Positions 1-8,699 of a stretch of 64,000 nt of DNA are shown here, piece by piece. Below the pieces are notes generated by a model. That model saw nothing but the letters and a program-made list of their open reading frames with translations. It did no database searches and was not told the DNA's origin. Every line of letters begins with the position of its first letter. Position 1 is the stretch's first letter. A program made the position numbers and the translations under genes. Source of the DNA: Chlorokybus atmophyticus (lineage: Eukaryota > Streptophyta > Chlorokybophyceae > Chlorokybales > Chlorokybaceae); the NCBI GenBank assembly GCA_009103225.1, contig RHPI01003753.1, forward strand, positions 1-64,000, given 5' to 3'.

Positions 1-90
1 ACCCTAACCCTAACCCTAACCCTAACCCTAACCCTAACCCTAACCCTAACCCTAACCCTAACCCTAACCCTAACCCTAACCCTTAACCCT
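1..90. repeat. Telomere repeat array (CCCTAA)n
   Basis: About fourteen head-to-tail CCCTAA units start at base 1 and end with one degenerate CCCTTAA unit. The C-rich strand reads inward, so this is the left end of a chromosome and the G-strand repeat is TTAGGG. That form is shared by many protists, some algae, fungi and animals, and differs from the TTTAGGG of most land plants. Confidence 0.97.
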
Positions 91-281
91 GCGACGTACA
101 AGACAACATAACCCACACCATCTCTGTCCTCCAAACACTCAACTAGTCCCTTTGTAAACAGCACACACAGCCTCACACATTGGTCAACCCCTTCGCATAA
201 ATGAGAAGAGCTGCTTTATTGCATTGCACATACAACCACCGCTACATGAACAAGGTCTTAATCGTTGCGCAGCCAGCAGAG

Positions 282-563
282 CTACGGGTTATAGCTAACT
301 GGGCGTACAAAAGGCGCTTGCGGACATGCATTGGGCCAGAGTCCGGCATCATTAGCAGCTTGATTATTTATGCCACCGTTCCATGCACCTTGTCTCCCTC
401 CACAATAACCGCAGTTTAGACTGGTGGGATATTCAGGTGACAGCATGGTTGGCTGCTGTTGCGACTCATAGAAAGGGCGCCCAAATTGGCGCCTATTATT
501 GCGATCATAGGGCGTGTCGGGTGGTCGCATGACGAATTGCTGCATTAGGGTCCACATTTTCAC
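282..563 (-). CDS. Small Pro/Asn/Gln-rich hypothetical protein (93 aa)
   Basis: An intact, intronless frame with its own ATG and stop encodes a hydrophilic 93-residue protein. It is rich in Pro, Asn, Gln and Tyr, with a Cys pair (CGYC) near the middle and a C-terminus ending PVSYNP. I do not recognise a family. Composition and size resemble small structural proteins of large DNA viruses, and a similar Pro-rich small ORF recurs in the tandem units at 2.4-4.8 kb. That parallel, plus its position in the viral-like subtelomeric block, is the only reason to take it seriously. It could be a chance ORF. Confidence 0.35.
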   Translation of the reverse strand: MKMWTLMQQFVMRPPDTPYDRNNRRQFGRPFYESQQQPTMLSPEYPTSLNCGYCGGRQGAWNGGINNQAANDAGLWPNACPQAPFVRPVSYNP

Positions 564-869
564 TGTTTAGACCACGCAAGGCCTGCATGCGCGGATAGGT
601 TTACCACCACCCCCCACCCCCCCCCCAAAAATAAAAGATGACCTTCAACCCAGCATGGACACGATGTGTGCATGCGCAGCGTAGTGGTGCGCGCTCACAA
701 GTCCAGTAGGTAGTGTGTTGCATGCAGAGGTCTCCATGCGTGCTGCGGGTGGCATGAAAAAAGGATGTAGTTCCTGCGCACACCCTTACATCATTGAGCC
801 ACCAACACTCCGGCAACTCATGCAACCATTGCGTGCACAACATACACACAGTTTCACTCACCGGTAGCA

Positions 870-1175
870 TCACCAGATGCCGGCGGCAGGGGCAATGCGC
901 CATGTACGGCCTGAAGTCAACCCTTGCACGTACATTTCCCTGTCACACACCCTACCTGAGATAGTGAGATCGCGCCGCAGGTCAAGGATAATCTCGGCCT
1001 GTTTGCTTCTGGTACTTCGATTACTGTCCGCCTTCTGCGTCATGCGCTTCTTCTTCGCCTTTTCCGAAGGCGTAGGAGATGACCCTGTTTGTACCGCACC
1101 CACAGCCACACGCCCGCCCTTATAGACCCCTGCCCAAGATTGATCATGGCCAACGCCCGCACTATTCCCCCCCAC
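870..1175 (-). CDS. Hypothetical basic protein (101 aa)
   Basis: An intact frame of 101 codons. The centre is basic and Ser/Lys rich (EKAKKKRMTQKADSNRSTRSK), followed by a more regular segment (QAEIILDLRRDLTISGR) that could form a short helix and strand. No family is recognised, and there is no signal peptide or membrane segment. The opposite strand is also open for 82 codons, which lowers confidence. It may belong to the same decayed viral-like set as its neighbours. Confidence 0.25.
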   Translation of the reverse strand: MGGNSAGVGHDQSWAGVYKGGRVAVGAVQTGSSPTPSEKAKKKRMTQKADSNRSTRSKQAEIILDLRRDLTISGRVCDREMYVQGLTSGRTWRIAPAAGIW

Positions 1176-1775
1176 AAGTGTCGGCTACCCACTTCATGAA
1201 TTAAACAAAGGGCTCCCCTGCATTTGAGATGACTCATTGCCTAAGTCCCCATTACTGCAGGCGCCCGCTCATCTCCGCCGCCGGGGTGACCGGCGCCCCC
1301 ACCGCCCCCACCACCCCCACCGCCCCCACCGCCCCCACTGCACCGGCACACTTTTTGAATTTCACAACTCAACATCCCGCCCAACATCGTTTCCAAACGG
1401 TTTAGCAAAACCCTAGCAGTCGACATAGACGAGCACGGACAATTCGCGATGGTCAAGTCTCCCTCAGTCTACGTCGACATCGCCCTTCAAGTCCCATAGT
1501 CCAAAGACGGCAAAAACAGCTAAAATGTAGACAAATTGAGTTGATGGGTACCCCTCGGGCATACCGGCTGGAGAAGGACATCGCGGAGAGATCATCATGC
1601 GCTCTTAGTCGAAGGTTTATCAAGGCGTCAGTGCCGCGTTTGCTAAATTCGCGTCTGCTTGTCGACGCCGGTAATTGTCCCTGCAGTACGGCCACGTTCT
1701 TGGGTAGGGACGATGGTCGCCGCCATAGGGTGAAGATAGACCCCTACTAGTACGGCCGCGTCCTATAGTTTGGCC

Positions 1776-2045
1776 GCGTGCTGGGCAAGCAACGAACAGT
1801 CGCCGCCAAAGCGGAGAAGACCCCTATATATGGCCGCGGATTGAGGCATGTCGCGGTCGGCGCAGAGCGGAGACCCATCATTATAACCGCGTGCCGGGCC
1901 AGCAACGAACGGTCGCCGCCGAAGCGGAAAGACTCCTCAAGAGGAGACCCCTTATACGGCCGCGGATCGGGGGATGTCGCGCAGCCGCCGCAGAGCGGAA
2001 AGACCCATCAATACGACCGCGTGCCGGGCGAGCAACGCGGAAGTT
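1776..2045. repeat. Imperfect GC-rich repeats of about 110-130 bp
   Basis: Three imperfect copies of a motif beginning CCGCGTGC(C/T)GGGC(A/C/G)AGCAACG start near 1780, 1890 and 2020. Intervening segments share GCAGAGCGGA(A/G)AGACCCATCA. The second and third copies are also inside the 1064-bp tandem unit. Confidence 0.75.
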
Positions 2046-2080
2046 TGTACCCAACCGCGGGCAAGCCAAAAACTTGCTGT

Positions 2081-2166
2081 GCGGCAGGGGCCGGGATTTG
2101 GACCCCCGACCTCCCTTACCGGCTAAGTGATTACACGTCGCGTAACCATTACGCCATTCAGCCGAA
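2081..2166 (-). ncRNA. tRNA-like sequence with Pol III A and B boxes, unit 1
   Basis: On the minus strand TGGCGTAATGG (2156-2146) fits the A-box consensus TRGYNNARNNGG. GGTCCAAATCC (2104-2094) approximates the B box GGTTCGANTCC, at tRNA-like spacing. The ends can pair weakly (CGGC/GCCG), but the T arm has a mismatch and I cannot assign a clean anticodon arm. It is more likely a tRNA-derived SINE head or tRNA pseudogene than a working tRNA. Confidence 0.4.
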
Positions 2167-2358
2167 AGGTTAGAGGCCAGGTTCTTGCATAACACGATGC
2201 TGGACCATTATGAGGAACCCTTCCTTTTCTTTTATAAAGTGATCGAACAAGTACACCGTGATAATTATGTTCAGAATGCGATTACCAAGGTACTCTAGAG
2301 TCTCATTACAGTCCCACGATATGTCGTACTCCTTGAGGGCGCTCCTGTACGTGAGAGC

Positions 2359-2655
2359 CTAGTGGCACTGGTCAAGATTCTTGATCTTGACCGAACGCGC
2401 CGTCTCAACTCGCAAGCGAGAGGGAAGCTCCGGCGTGCACTTTGGTGCCTGGGCCTCGCTAACACTGGGGGGAGGGCTGGGAGTCTTGCGGGCCACCTGG
2501 CGAAGATTGGGTTTGACTGGAGGCTGCTGGCTGATAAGTGCTGGCTGATAAACGTATGCGGGTGGGGGCCCTGGCGGTAGGGGCGGCTGAAACTTGGGAG
2601 GTTGCGATTGTATCGGTGGCATGAAATTGCAATGCGCTTGCGAGTGATGGAGCAT
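2359..2655 (-). CDS. Proline-rich small protein (98 aa), copy 1
   Basis: An intronless 98-codon frame with an ATG start. The first half is a Pro/Gln linker (PPKFQPPLPPGPPPAYVYQP) and the second half is basic (LRVETARSVKIKNLDQC). No domain is recognised and no membrane segment is visible. It lies antisense to a 72-codon frame that is less protein-like. Three copies exist because it sits in the 1064-bp unit. Size and composition fit a virion-type or disordered adaptor protein. The function is unknown. Confidence 0.4.
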   Translation of the reverse strand: MLHHSQAHCNFMPPIQSQPPKFQPPLPPGPPPAYVYQPALISQQPPVKPNLRQVARKTPSPPPSVSEAQAPKCTPELPSRLRVETARSVKIKNLDQCH

Positions 2656-3144
2656 GCTGTGAGTGAAATGCGATAACTATATTTTGCTGCGACGCGCGTC
2701 TTTTTTACGTTGACTGTCCGATCAAATTACGTTTCTAATATCCAAGCATGCCATGCCTGTTGGAAGCAAACACAGCGGGGACCAACGCAATCAATAATGT
2801 AACTTATAGTGCAAAACCTAGCATTCCGCCGGGCGGCTAAGGGTGCCAGTATGAGCGAAGGGGGCAAGAATGTGCTAAAGTACTCGATTCTGGGGATTCG
2901 CGGATTGAGGCATGTCGCGGTCGGCGCAGAGCGGAGACCCATCATTATAACCGCGTGCCGGGCCAGCAACGAACGGTCGCCGCCGAAGCGGAAAGACTCC
3001 TCAAGAGGAGACCCCTTATACGGCCGCGGATCGGGGGATGTCGCGCAGCCGCCGCAGAGCGGAAAGACCCATCAATACGACCGCGTGCCGGGCGAGCAAC
3101 GCGGAAGTTTGTACCCAACCGCGGGCAAGCCAAAAACTTGCTGT

Positions 3145-3230
3145 GCGGCAGGGGCCGGGATTTGGACCCCCGACCTCCCTTACCGGCTAAGTGATTACAC
3201 GTCGCGTAACCATTACGCCATTCAGCCGAA
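3145..3230 (-). ncRNA. tRNA-like sequence, unit 2
   Basis: Same sequence as the tRNA-like element of the first tandem unit, shifted by 1064 bp; A and B boxes are intact. Confidence 0.4.
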
Positions 3231-3422
3231 AGGTTAGAGGCCAGGTTCTTGCATAACACGATGCTGGACCATTATGAGGAACCCTTCCTTTTCTTTTATA
3301 AAGTGATCGAACAAGTACACCGTGATAATTATGTTCAGAATGCGATTACCAAGGTACTCTAGAGTCTCATTACAGTCCCACGATATGTCGTACTCCTTGA
3401 GGGCGCTCCTGTACGTGAGAGC

Positions 3423-3719
3423 CTAGTGGCACTGGTCAAGATTCTTGATCTTGACCGAACGCGCCGTCTCAACTCGCAAGCGAGAGGGAAGCTCCGGCGT
3501 GCACTTTGGTGCCTGGGCCTCGCTAACACTGGGGGGAGGGCTGGGAGTCTTGCGGGCCACCTGGCGAAGATTGGGTTTGACTGGAGGCTGCTGGCTGATA
3601 AGTGCTGGCTGATAAACGTATGCGGGTGGGGGCCCTGGCGGTAGGGGCGGCTGAAACTTGGGAGGTTGCGATTGTATCGGTGGCATGAAATTGCAATGCG
3701 CTTGCGAGTGATGGAGCAT
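3423..3719 (-). CDS. Proline-rich small protein (98 aa), copy 2
   Basis: Second tandem copy; the translation is the same as the first copy. Confidence 0.4.
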   Translation of the reverse strand: MLHHSQAHCNFMPPIQSQPPKFQPPLPPGPPPAYVYQPALISQQPPVKPNLRQVARKTPSPPPSVSEAQAPKCTPELPSRLRVETARSVKIKNLDQCH

Positions 3720-4208
3720 GCTGTGAGTGAAATGCGATAACTATATTTTGCTGCGACGCGCGTCTTTTTTACGTTGACTGTCCGATCAAATTACGTTTCT
3801 AATATCCAAGCATGCCATGCCTGTTGGAAGCAAACACAGCGGGGACCAACGCAATCAATAATGTAACTTATAGTGCAAAACCTAGCATTCCGCCGGGCGG
3901 CTAAGGGTGCCAGTATGAGCGAAGGGGGCAAGAATGTGCTAAAGTACTCGATTCTGGGGATTCGCGGATTGAGGCATGTCGCGGTCGGCGCAGAGCGGAG
4001 ACCCATCATTATAACCGCGTGCCGGGCCAGCAACGAACGGTCGCCGCCGAAGCGGAAAGACTCCTCAAGAGGAGACCCCTTATACGGCCGCGGATCGGGG
4101 GATGTCGCGCAGCCGCCGCAGAGCGGAAAGACCCATCAATACGACCGCGTGCCGGGCGAGCAACGCGGAAGTTTGTACCCAACCGCGGGCAAGCCAAAAA
4201 CTTGCTGT

Positions 4209-4294
4209 GCGGCAGGGGCCGGGATTTGGACCCCCGACCTCCCTTACCGGCTAAGTGATTACACGTCGCGTAACCATTACGCCATTCAGCCGAA
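4209..4294 (-). ncRNA. tRNA-like sequence, unit 3
   Basis: Third copy, again offset by 1064 bp and with identical internal promoter boxes. Confidence 0.4.
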
Positions 4295-4486
4295 AGGTTA
4301 GAGGCCAGGTTCTTGCATAACACGATGCTGGACCATTATGAGGAACCCTTCCTTTTCTTTTATAAAGTGATCGAACAAGTACACCGTGATAATTATGTTC
4401 AGAATGCGATTACCAAGGTACTCTAGAGTCTCATTACAGTCCCACGATATGTCGTACTCCTTGAGGGCGCTCCTGTACGTGAGAGC

Positions 4487-4783
4487 CTAGTGGCACTGGT
4501 CAAGATTCTTGATCTTGACCGAACGCGCCGTCTCAACTCGCAAGCGAGAGGGAAGCTCCGGCGTGCACTTTGGTGCCTGGGCCTCGCTAACACTGGGGGG
4601 AGGGCTGGGAGTCTTGCGGGCCACCTGGCGAAGATTGGGTTTGACTGGAGGCTGCTGGCTGATAAGTGCTGGCTGATAAACGTATGCGGGTGGGGGCCCT
4701 GGCGGTAGGGGCGGCTGAAACTTGGGAGGTTGCGATTGTATCGGTGGCATGAAATTGCAATGCGCTTGCGAGTGATGGAGCAT
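4487..4783 (-). CDS. Proline-rich small protein (98 aa), copy 3
   Basis: Third tandem copy; the translation is the same as the other two. This unit alone is followed by the uninterrupted membrane-protein frame at 4979. Confidence 0.4.
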   Translation of the reverse strand: MLHHSQAHCNFMPPIQSQPPKFQPPLPPGPPPAYVYQPALISQQPPVKPNLRQVARKTPSPPPSVSEAQAPKCTPELPSRLRVETARSVKIKNLDQCH

Positions 4784-4978
4784 GCTGTGAGTGAAATGCG
4801 ATAACTATATTTTGCTGCGACGCGCGTCTTTTTTACGTTGACTGTCCGATCAAATTACGTTTCTAATATCCAAGCATGCCATGCCTGTTGGAAGCAAACA
4901 CAGCGGGGACCAACGCAATCAATAATGTAACTTATAGTGCAAAACCTAGCATTCCGCCGGGCGGCTAAGGGTGCCAGT

Positions 4979-5750
4979 ATGAGCGAAGGGGGCAAGAATG
5001 TGCTAAAGTACTCGATTCTTGGACTGGTGGCATTGGCACTGCTATATTTTGTCGGATATCTGTTGTATAGGGTCTTTACAAACTTGACTTCTACTGTGGC
5101 GGCCACTGAAACCGTCATTGTGCCCATCTGCAACAGCTTGAGCAACACCCAGACCAACCTTAACATCAACGTCGGCAACAGCTGGTCACTTGACCACTCC
5201 ACAGAGTATAACGCCACTCCCCATTATCAGCACCCTGGGTGGCACCAACGGCGTACAAAGTACCAAGCCGCACCCTGGGTGGTACAAGTAGCGTGCCGGT
5301 TATAACAAGCAGCACCCTGGGTGGCACCAGCAGCGTGCCAGGTACAGTCTACCCCCGCCAAGAGAATTCGTTTCAAGAGAATAACCCCGTTAGTATCATA
5401 AAAAATGAGATTACCAAACGTCCCCGTCCGGGGATTACCAAACGTTCAAGAGAATAACCCCGCCAAGAGCATAAGATGGCTGTGGATAAACAGTATGCTC
5501 TTAGCGAGGGTAGACTGTAACACAAGCAGTACCCTGGGTGGTACAAGTGGTACTCTGAGTGGCACGAGCAACGCGCCGAGTACCACAAGCAGCATGCCAA
5601 GTACCACAAGCAATGCCACTCGACACGGTGCCGAGTACCGTGAGTGCCAGCGCCAGCCCCTGTCCCAGTTCCAGCCCCAGACGAAGCAAAGCTTCCATCG
5701 CAATGAGCGAAACGGACCTGCGTATTGGCAATGCACACTGATGGCGGTGA
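4979..5750 (+). pseudogene. Membrane protein with Ser/Thr-Gly repeats, broken by frameshifts and a transposon
   Basis: The frame starts MSEGGKNVLKYSILG and runs into one clear hydrophobic helix (LVALALLYFVGYLLYRVF, residues about 16-33). An Asn/Thr-rich segment with several N-glycosylation-type sites follows. Near 5230 the frame shifts into repeats of STLGGTSSVP type, which continue after a 173-bp inserted element at 5345-5517 (STLGGTSGTL and onward). Removing the element with one copy of its TA target puts the two repeat halves back in the same frame. The first 15 codons also occur, truncated, in tandem units 1 and 2 (ATG at 2851 and 3915). A single N-terminal helix and a low-complexity ectodomain suggest a surface or virion membrane protein. 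No family is recognised. Confidence 0.5.
5345..5517. mobile_element. Short TA-flanked inverted-repeat transposon (MITE), copy 1
   Basis: The element begins CAGTCTACCCCCGCCAAGAG and ends CTCTTAGCGAGGGTAGACTG. These are inverted repeats of about 20 bp with two mismatches, flanked on both sides by TA (5343-5344 and 5518-5519). Internal subterminal motifs AAGAGNATAACCCCG and GATTACCAAACG are repeated. CAGT termini and TA duplication are the hallmarks of Tc1/mariner/pogo elements. At 173 bp it has no transposase and is non-autonomous. Confidence 0.85.
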
Positions 5751-5808
5751 CCGATGAGAGGTTCATTAAAAAGTGCAGGGCGTGGACAAATAAAACCTGT
5801 GGCCGGCC

Positions 5809-6030
5809 CCCACGGATAAGGCTGTTTCCAACGCGAGCGGTTGCCATCTGCTTATGCAGAATGATGGCAACCTGGTGCTATATGACAGCTCGGGTGTGCG
5901 CTGGTTTTTCAACACCATCAGGAGGGGGGCAGGCGCGCCTTACACACCGGCCATGCAGTAGGACAACAACCTTGTGGTGTATGACAACGCGGTATGGCGC
6001 CTATATGGGATCACTGCGCATCTTAAAGTA
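5809..6030 (+). pseudogene. Bulb-type (B_lectin-like) repeat fragment
   Basis: One plus-strand frame reads HLLMQNDGNLVLYDSSGVRW and then, after an in-frame stop, DNNLVVYDNAVWRLYG. The pattern LxxQxDGNLVxYDxxxxxxW is the core of bulb-type mannose-binding lectin repeats (QxDxNxVxY). An internal TAG and the lack of an initiator mark it as decayed. A related fragment lies at about 6.68-6.93 kb. Similar repeats occur in plant, fungal, bacterial and some giant-virus proteins. Confidence 0.5.
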
Positions 6031-6032
6031 GG

Positions 6033-6114
6033 GGAGTGTAACGGGAAGGTACATTAAATTACCACAAATCGACCATAAAAGCACCAAGTCTTTTGTGGTC
6101 GAGTGGGCTGTGAC
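6033..6114 (+). repeat. Direct repeat A, copy 1
   Basis: An approximately 82-bp segment running from GGGGAGTGTAACGGGAAGG to GTCGAGTGGGCTGTGACA is repeated almost exactly at 6483-6569. Its right end overlaps the tRNA-like sequence that follows. Confidence 0.85.
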
Positions 6115-6156
6115 ATTGGTCATCGGAGCTTGAGACCCGAGTTCGATTCCTGCCTT
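6088..6156 (+). ncRNA. Degenerate tRNA-like sequence
   Basis: TGGTCGAGTGG near 6096 is a good Pol III A box of Leu/Ser-tRNA type. GAGTTCGATTCC near 6140 matches the B box. I cannot fold a proper T stem or anticodon arm. With the direct repeat around it, a tRNA-derived SINE or tRNA relic is likelier than a functional gene. Confidence 0.35.
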
Positions 6157-6482
6157 GCACACGAATGCCGCAGTCGTTGTTTCTCGATCCAAGAATCGTA
6201 AATGGTCGCTTTATAAGTGCCATCATCGATGGGTCGCGACTTGCCTAATGGCAGTCGCACCGAACTGACCGGTTCAGTCGGCGCGGCAGGGCGCGACCTG
6301 CCTATCGCGGCAACGCGACCTGTGGGGCCGGCAGCGGCGCGATGTGCGCGCGTTGACCGGTATGGGCCTAAATTGGCCGGTCCTTGGGTGGTGGGGCCGG
6401 TAACCGACCCTAATTCAGACCCCTGGGATTAATTCCCCAGCTGATGGGTGCCAGCTGCCGAGGACGTCAGCGTTCTTAAGTG

Positions 6483-6569
6483 GGGGGAATGTAACGGGAA
6501 GGTACATTAAATTACCACAAATCGACCATAAAAGCACCAAGTCTTTTGTGGTCGAGTAGGCTGTGACAG
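6483..6569 (+). repeat. Direct repeat A, copy 2
   Basis: Second copy of the 6033-6114 repeat, differing at a few bases. After GTGACA the two copies diverge: this one has only a degraded GCTCGATC-like remnant instead of a B box. Confidence 0.85.
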
Positions 6570-6679
6570 GGAGACTGAGCTCGATCGCCATGCGGTTAGG
6601 GTTCGCCGTGGGGTCCGACATCCTCTAGAGGCAACAAGTACCTGTCTGTGAATGGCGCCGGCGCTCATAAAAATTACCG

Positions 6680-7270
6680 ACGATGGGAGCGTGATTATGC
6701 ACGTGCCGCGTGACGCCCCTTGGGACAGTGGCGCCTACCTGGCACTGCAATACGATGGGAACAGACGATGGGAACATTGTCTTATATGGCAGCAAGTTGC
6801 AGGGTGAGATGCGCTGGCAGAGCAACAGCTACTTCAGTGTGGATCAGAGGCCCTACACGCTATCGCTTACTCCTGAGGAGACCAGATTTACAGGAGCAAG
6901 AGTGGGCAGGTGGTCTGGCGAGGACCGTTAACTGTAGCGCGACGGACAACGGCCTGTAGATCAGCGTGTACAGTACCGTACCGGTGTGGATGTTCAAGAG
7001 TGGCTCACTGAGCTGGACCGGTGTGGACGCAAACCCCTGGAAGTTTTCCACCGGGGGCGTAAACATCGTGGCCTACGTGCTGACGGTGGCAAAGAGCACG
7101 GGGGGCCAATCCGCGTGCTTGTCGGCCTACGATGTCAGCCCCACGTCCAGTGTGCTGCGTCCCCACCCATCGTACAGATGGAGCACTGACGTCAGCAAGG
7201 CGCTGTCTGTGTGGGCAAAGAAGGCAGCAGCAGCGTGTACGTGTGTAGGTCTGTGGCCGGAAAAATGACG
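6680..7270 (+). pseudogene. Second lectin-like fragment and downstream beta-rich coding remnant
   Basis: Reading AYLALQYDGN in one frame and DDGNIVLYGSKLQGEMRWQS in the next gives a second bulb-lectin-like repeat broken by a small frameshift near 6760. Downstream, 6966-7180 reads WMFKSGSLSWTGVDANPWKF, a Gly/Ser/aromatic-rich segment of unknown family. The longest open stretch is about 100 codons. I infer decayed parts of one long repeat protein, but the link is not proven. Confidence 0.4.
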
Positions 7271-7308
7271 CGGGGAGGGTCGCCATAGGAGGTGCAAAGA
7301 ATGGGGTG

Positions 7309-7719
7309 TGCTACTATCGTGGCAAGGACGGCCATGCGGTGTCTGCCATCCGCAACTTCCAGTACCTTACTCAAGAAGGAGACGCATCATCGGCGGCCCT
7401 GCGTACTGACATAATCCCCAGCTTGAATGATAAGAGCGACTGATTCAGCGGCATCAACGCGGCGTTTAGCGACACGGGGAAGGTGGACTCGGACGGCCAG
7501 CGCAGGTTGTGCGCGGGACACGTGTTCAGAGCATTCGCAAAGAATGGTAACAATGACGGGCTGCCCATTATTGTGCTCCTTGGCCAGACTTTCAAAAAGA
7601 ACAACAAGTTAGACTGCTCGGCGGGGATTGGGGAAAAGAATTTTAACGACAGCGATGCTTTGGAATACGACCTGATGGACGATGGCCTGCAGTACTCTTG
7701 CAAAACATCCGTGCATTGA
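7309..7719 (+). pseudogene. Degraded protein-coding fragment, family unknown
   Basis: One frame runs from about 7320 to 7719 with a single internal TGA near 7441. It reads HAVSAIRNFQYLTQEG, then GINAAFSDTGKVDSDGQ, then NGLPIIVLLGQTFKKNNK-like sequence, and ends CKTSVH. Composition is that of a normal globular protein and the frame is kept apart from the one stop, so it looks like a recently broken gene. The 305-codon minus-strand frame across it is less protein-like. Confidence 0.4.
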
Positions 7720-7768
7720 TCGAGAAGCATCGGCCCCCGATCGGCTTCGAACACTAACTTTGATTGCG

Positions 7769-8640
7769 ATACATGTTCGACTACGTAGCGGGCATCGCGT
7801 CGAATGTGGGGGCCTCGTGCTCGAAAGGCGTGAGGACCTTTGCTGTAATTCCTTAAAAGAAGCCCGAGGCGATCTTTATTACGATAAATACGCCGACCAT
7901 CGAGGACTTTATTCGAACGGCCGACGAGTTCACGACCGAAGAAATCGAGCGGATGGGGGGAGGCAGGGTGTTGTGGCACCAGTACTTTAATATGAGGCGC
8001 GTTAGAGTCTACAACGACGCCATGCGCCCGGACGCACGTGCATACTAGGGCACAATTATCACCAACAAGGTGTCTGTCTGTGTGAGGCGTGCCACTTTGC
8101 TGCCTCGATCTATGTTCGACACACCCGTGCCGAGACGAAAATGCCCTAAGAGAAACAGTACCCAAGCTGACAACAGTGCAAAGGCCATCGAGATATGACC
8201 TCATACAAGGGTGGTGGGCATAGACCCGGGACGCAGGAGAATCTTCACTGTGGCCGTGCACTCTAAAGCGAGCAAAAGAGAACTGCATTCAAACAGTGAA
8301 ATGAGGTACGAGATGTCCTCGTGGTCTACAGGCAAATTATCGACGTCAGAGTTCACCTCCAAGCTCTACTGCGCCTGTTTCCATGAGATGAGAGGCCACG
8401 TGCTCCTTAACGGTTGTAGCGAGCTCTACGGTGTGCAGCTGTGTTCCAACACAGTGTGCAATCGCACGTTGTGGGGCCGCGACGTCAACGCCGCCATTTA
8501 GATTCTGAACAGGTTGCTGAGGGGCGCGAAGGGACGACGAAAACCCCCTCAGTTTCTCAGGGCCGATACGAACAATCCTCGATTCGGGCAAAAAAATGTT
8601 TCGAGGCCTCAGAGAGGGGCTGTACGCTGTGGAGGATGTT
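7769..8640 (+). pseudogene. Decayed Fanzor (eukaryotic TnpB-like RuvC nuclease)
   Basis: A frame from 7769 has in-frame stops at about 7850 and 8046. It includes LWHQYFNMRRVRVYNDAM and GTIITNKVSVCVRRA, resembling the segment before the nuclease domain in Fanzors. From about 8190 a shifted frame gives VVGIDPGRRRIFTVAV, the RuvC-I motif. EFTSKLYCACFHEM, LYGVQLCSNTVCNRT and WGRDVNAAI then match the RuvC-II glutamate, the zinc-ribbon cysteines and the RuvC-III aspartate. A stop replaces the residue before ILNRL. At least three stops and one frameshift make it inactive as it stands. Fanzors are RNA-guided nucleases found in eukaryotes and large DNA viruses. No guide RNA end or transposon border was identified. 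Confidence 0.75.
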
Positions 8641-8699
8641 CCATAGGAACGTAACACGTGTGTATTCAAAGTACAAATGACCAAGAATCCCTCGCTTAC

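Larger units (their letters stand above)
91..1775. other. Subtelomeric stretch with small ORFs and no spliced gene
   Basis: Apart from the small ORFs listed separately I see no spliced gene. On the plus strand a 45-codon open frame near 1362-1499 contains NIPPNIVSKRF and ends in a stop. A Thr/Ala/Pro-coding tract lies just upstream in another frame, so the two may be one frameshifted gene. A CCCCCACCG-type tract at about 1290-1340 makes the minus strand strongly G-rich. A poly-C run lies at 608-627. Confidence 0.5.
1835..5018. repeat. Three tandem units of 1064 bp
   Basis: Landmarks recur at exactly 1064-bp intervals: TTGAGGCATG at 1841, 2905 and 3969, and every open frame in the unit repeats with the same translation. 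Homology starts at the CGCGGATTGAGG motif (1835). It ends near 5018, where the third unit runs on into unique sequence (TTGGACTGGTGG) rather than rejoining the motif. At the two internal junctions the small membrane-protein ORF is cut after its first 15 or so codons and fused to unit-start sequence. Copies this similar mean very recent duplication, ongoing homogenisation or an assembly artefact. Confidence 0.95.

Noticed and set aside
7371-8288. 305-codon minus-strand open frame
   Set aside because: The plus strand carries Fanzor and other protein-like segments here. The long reverse frame is a composition effect.
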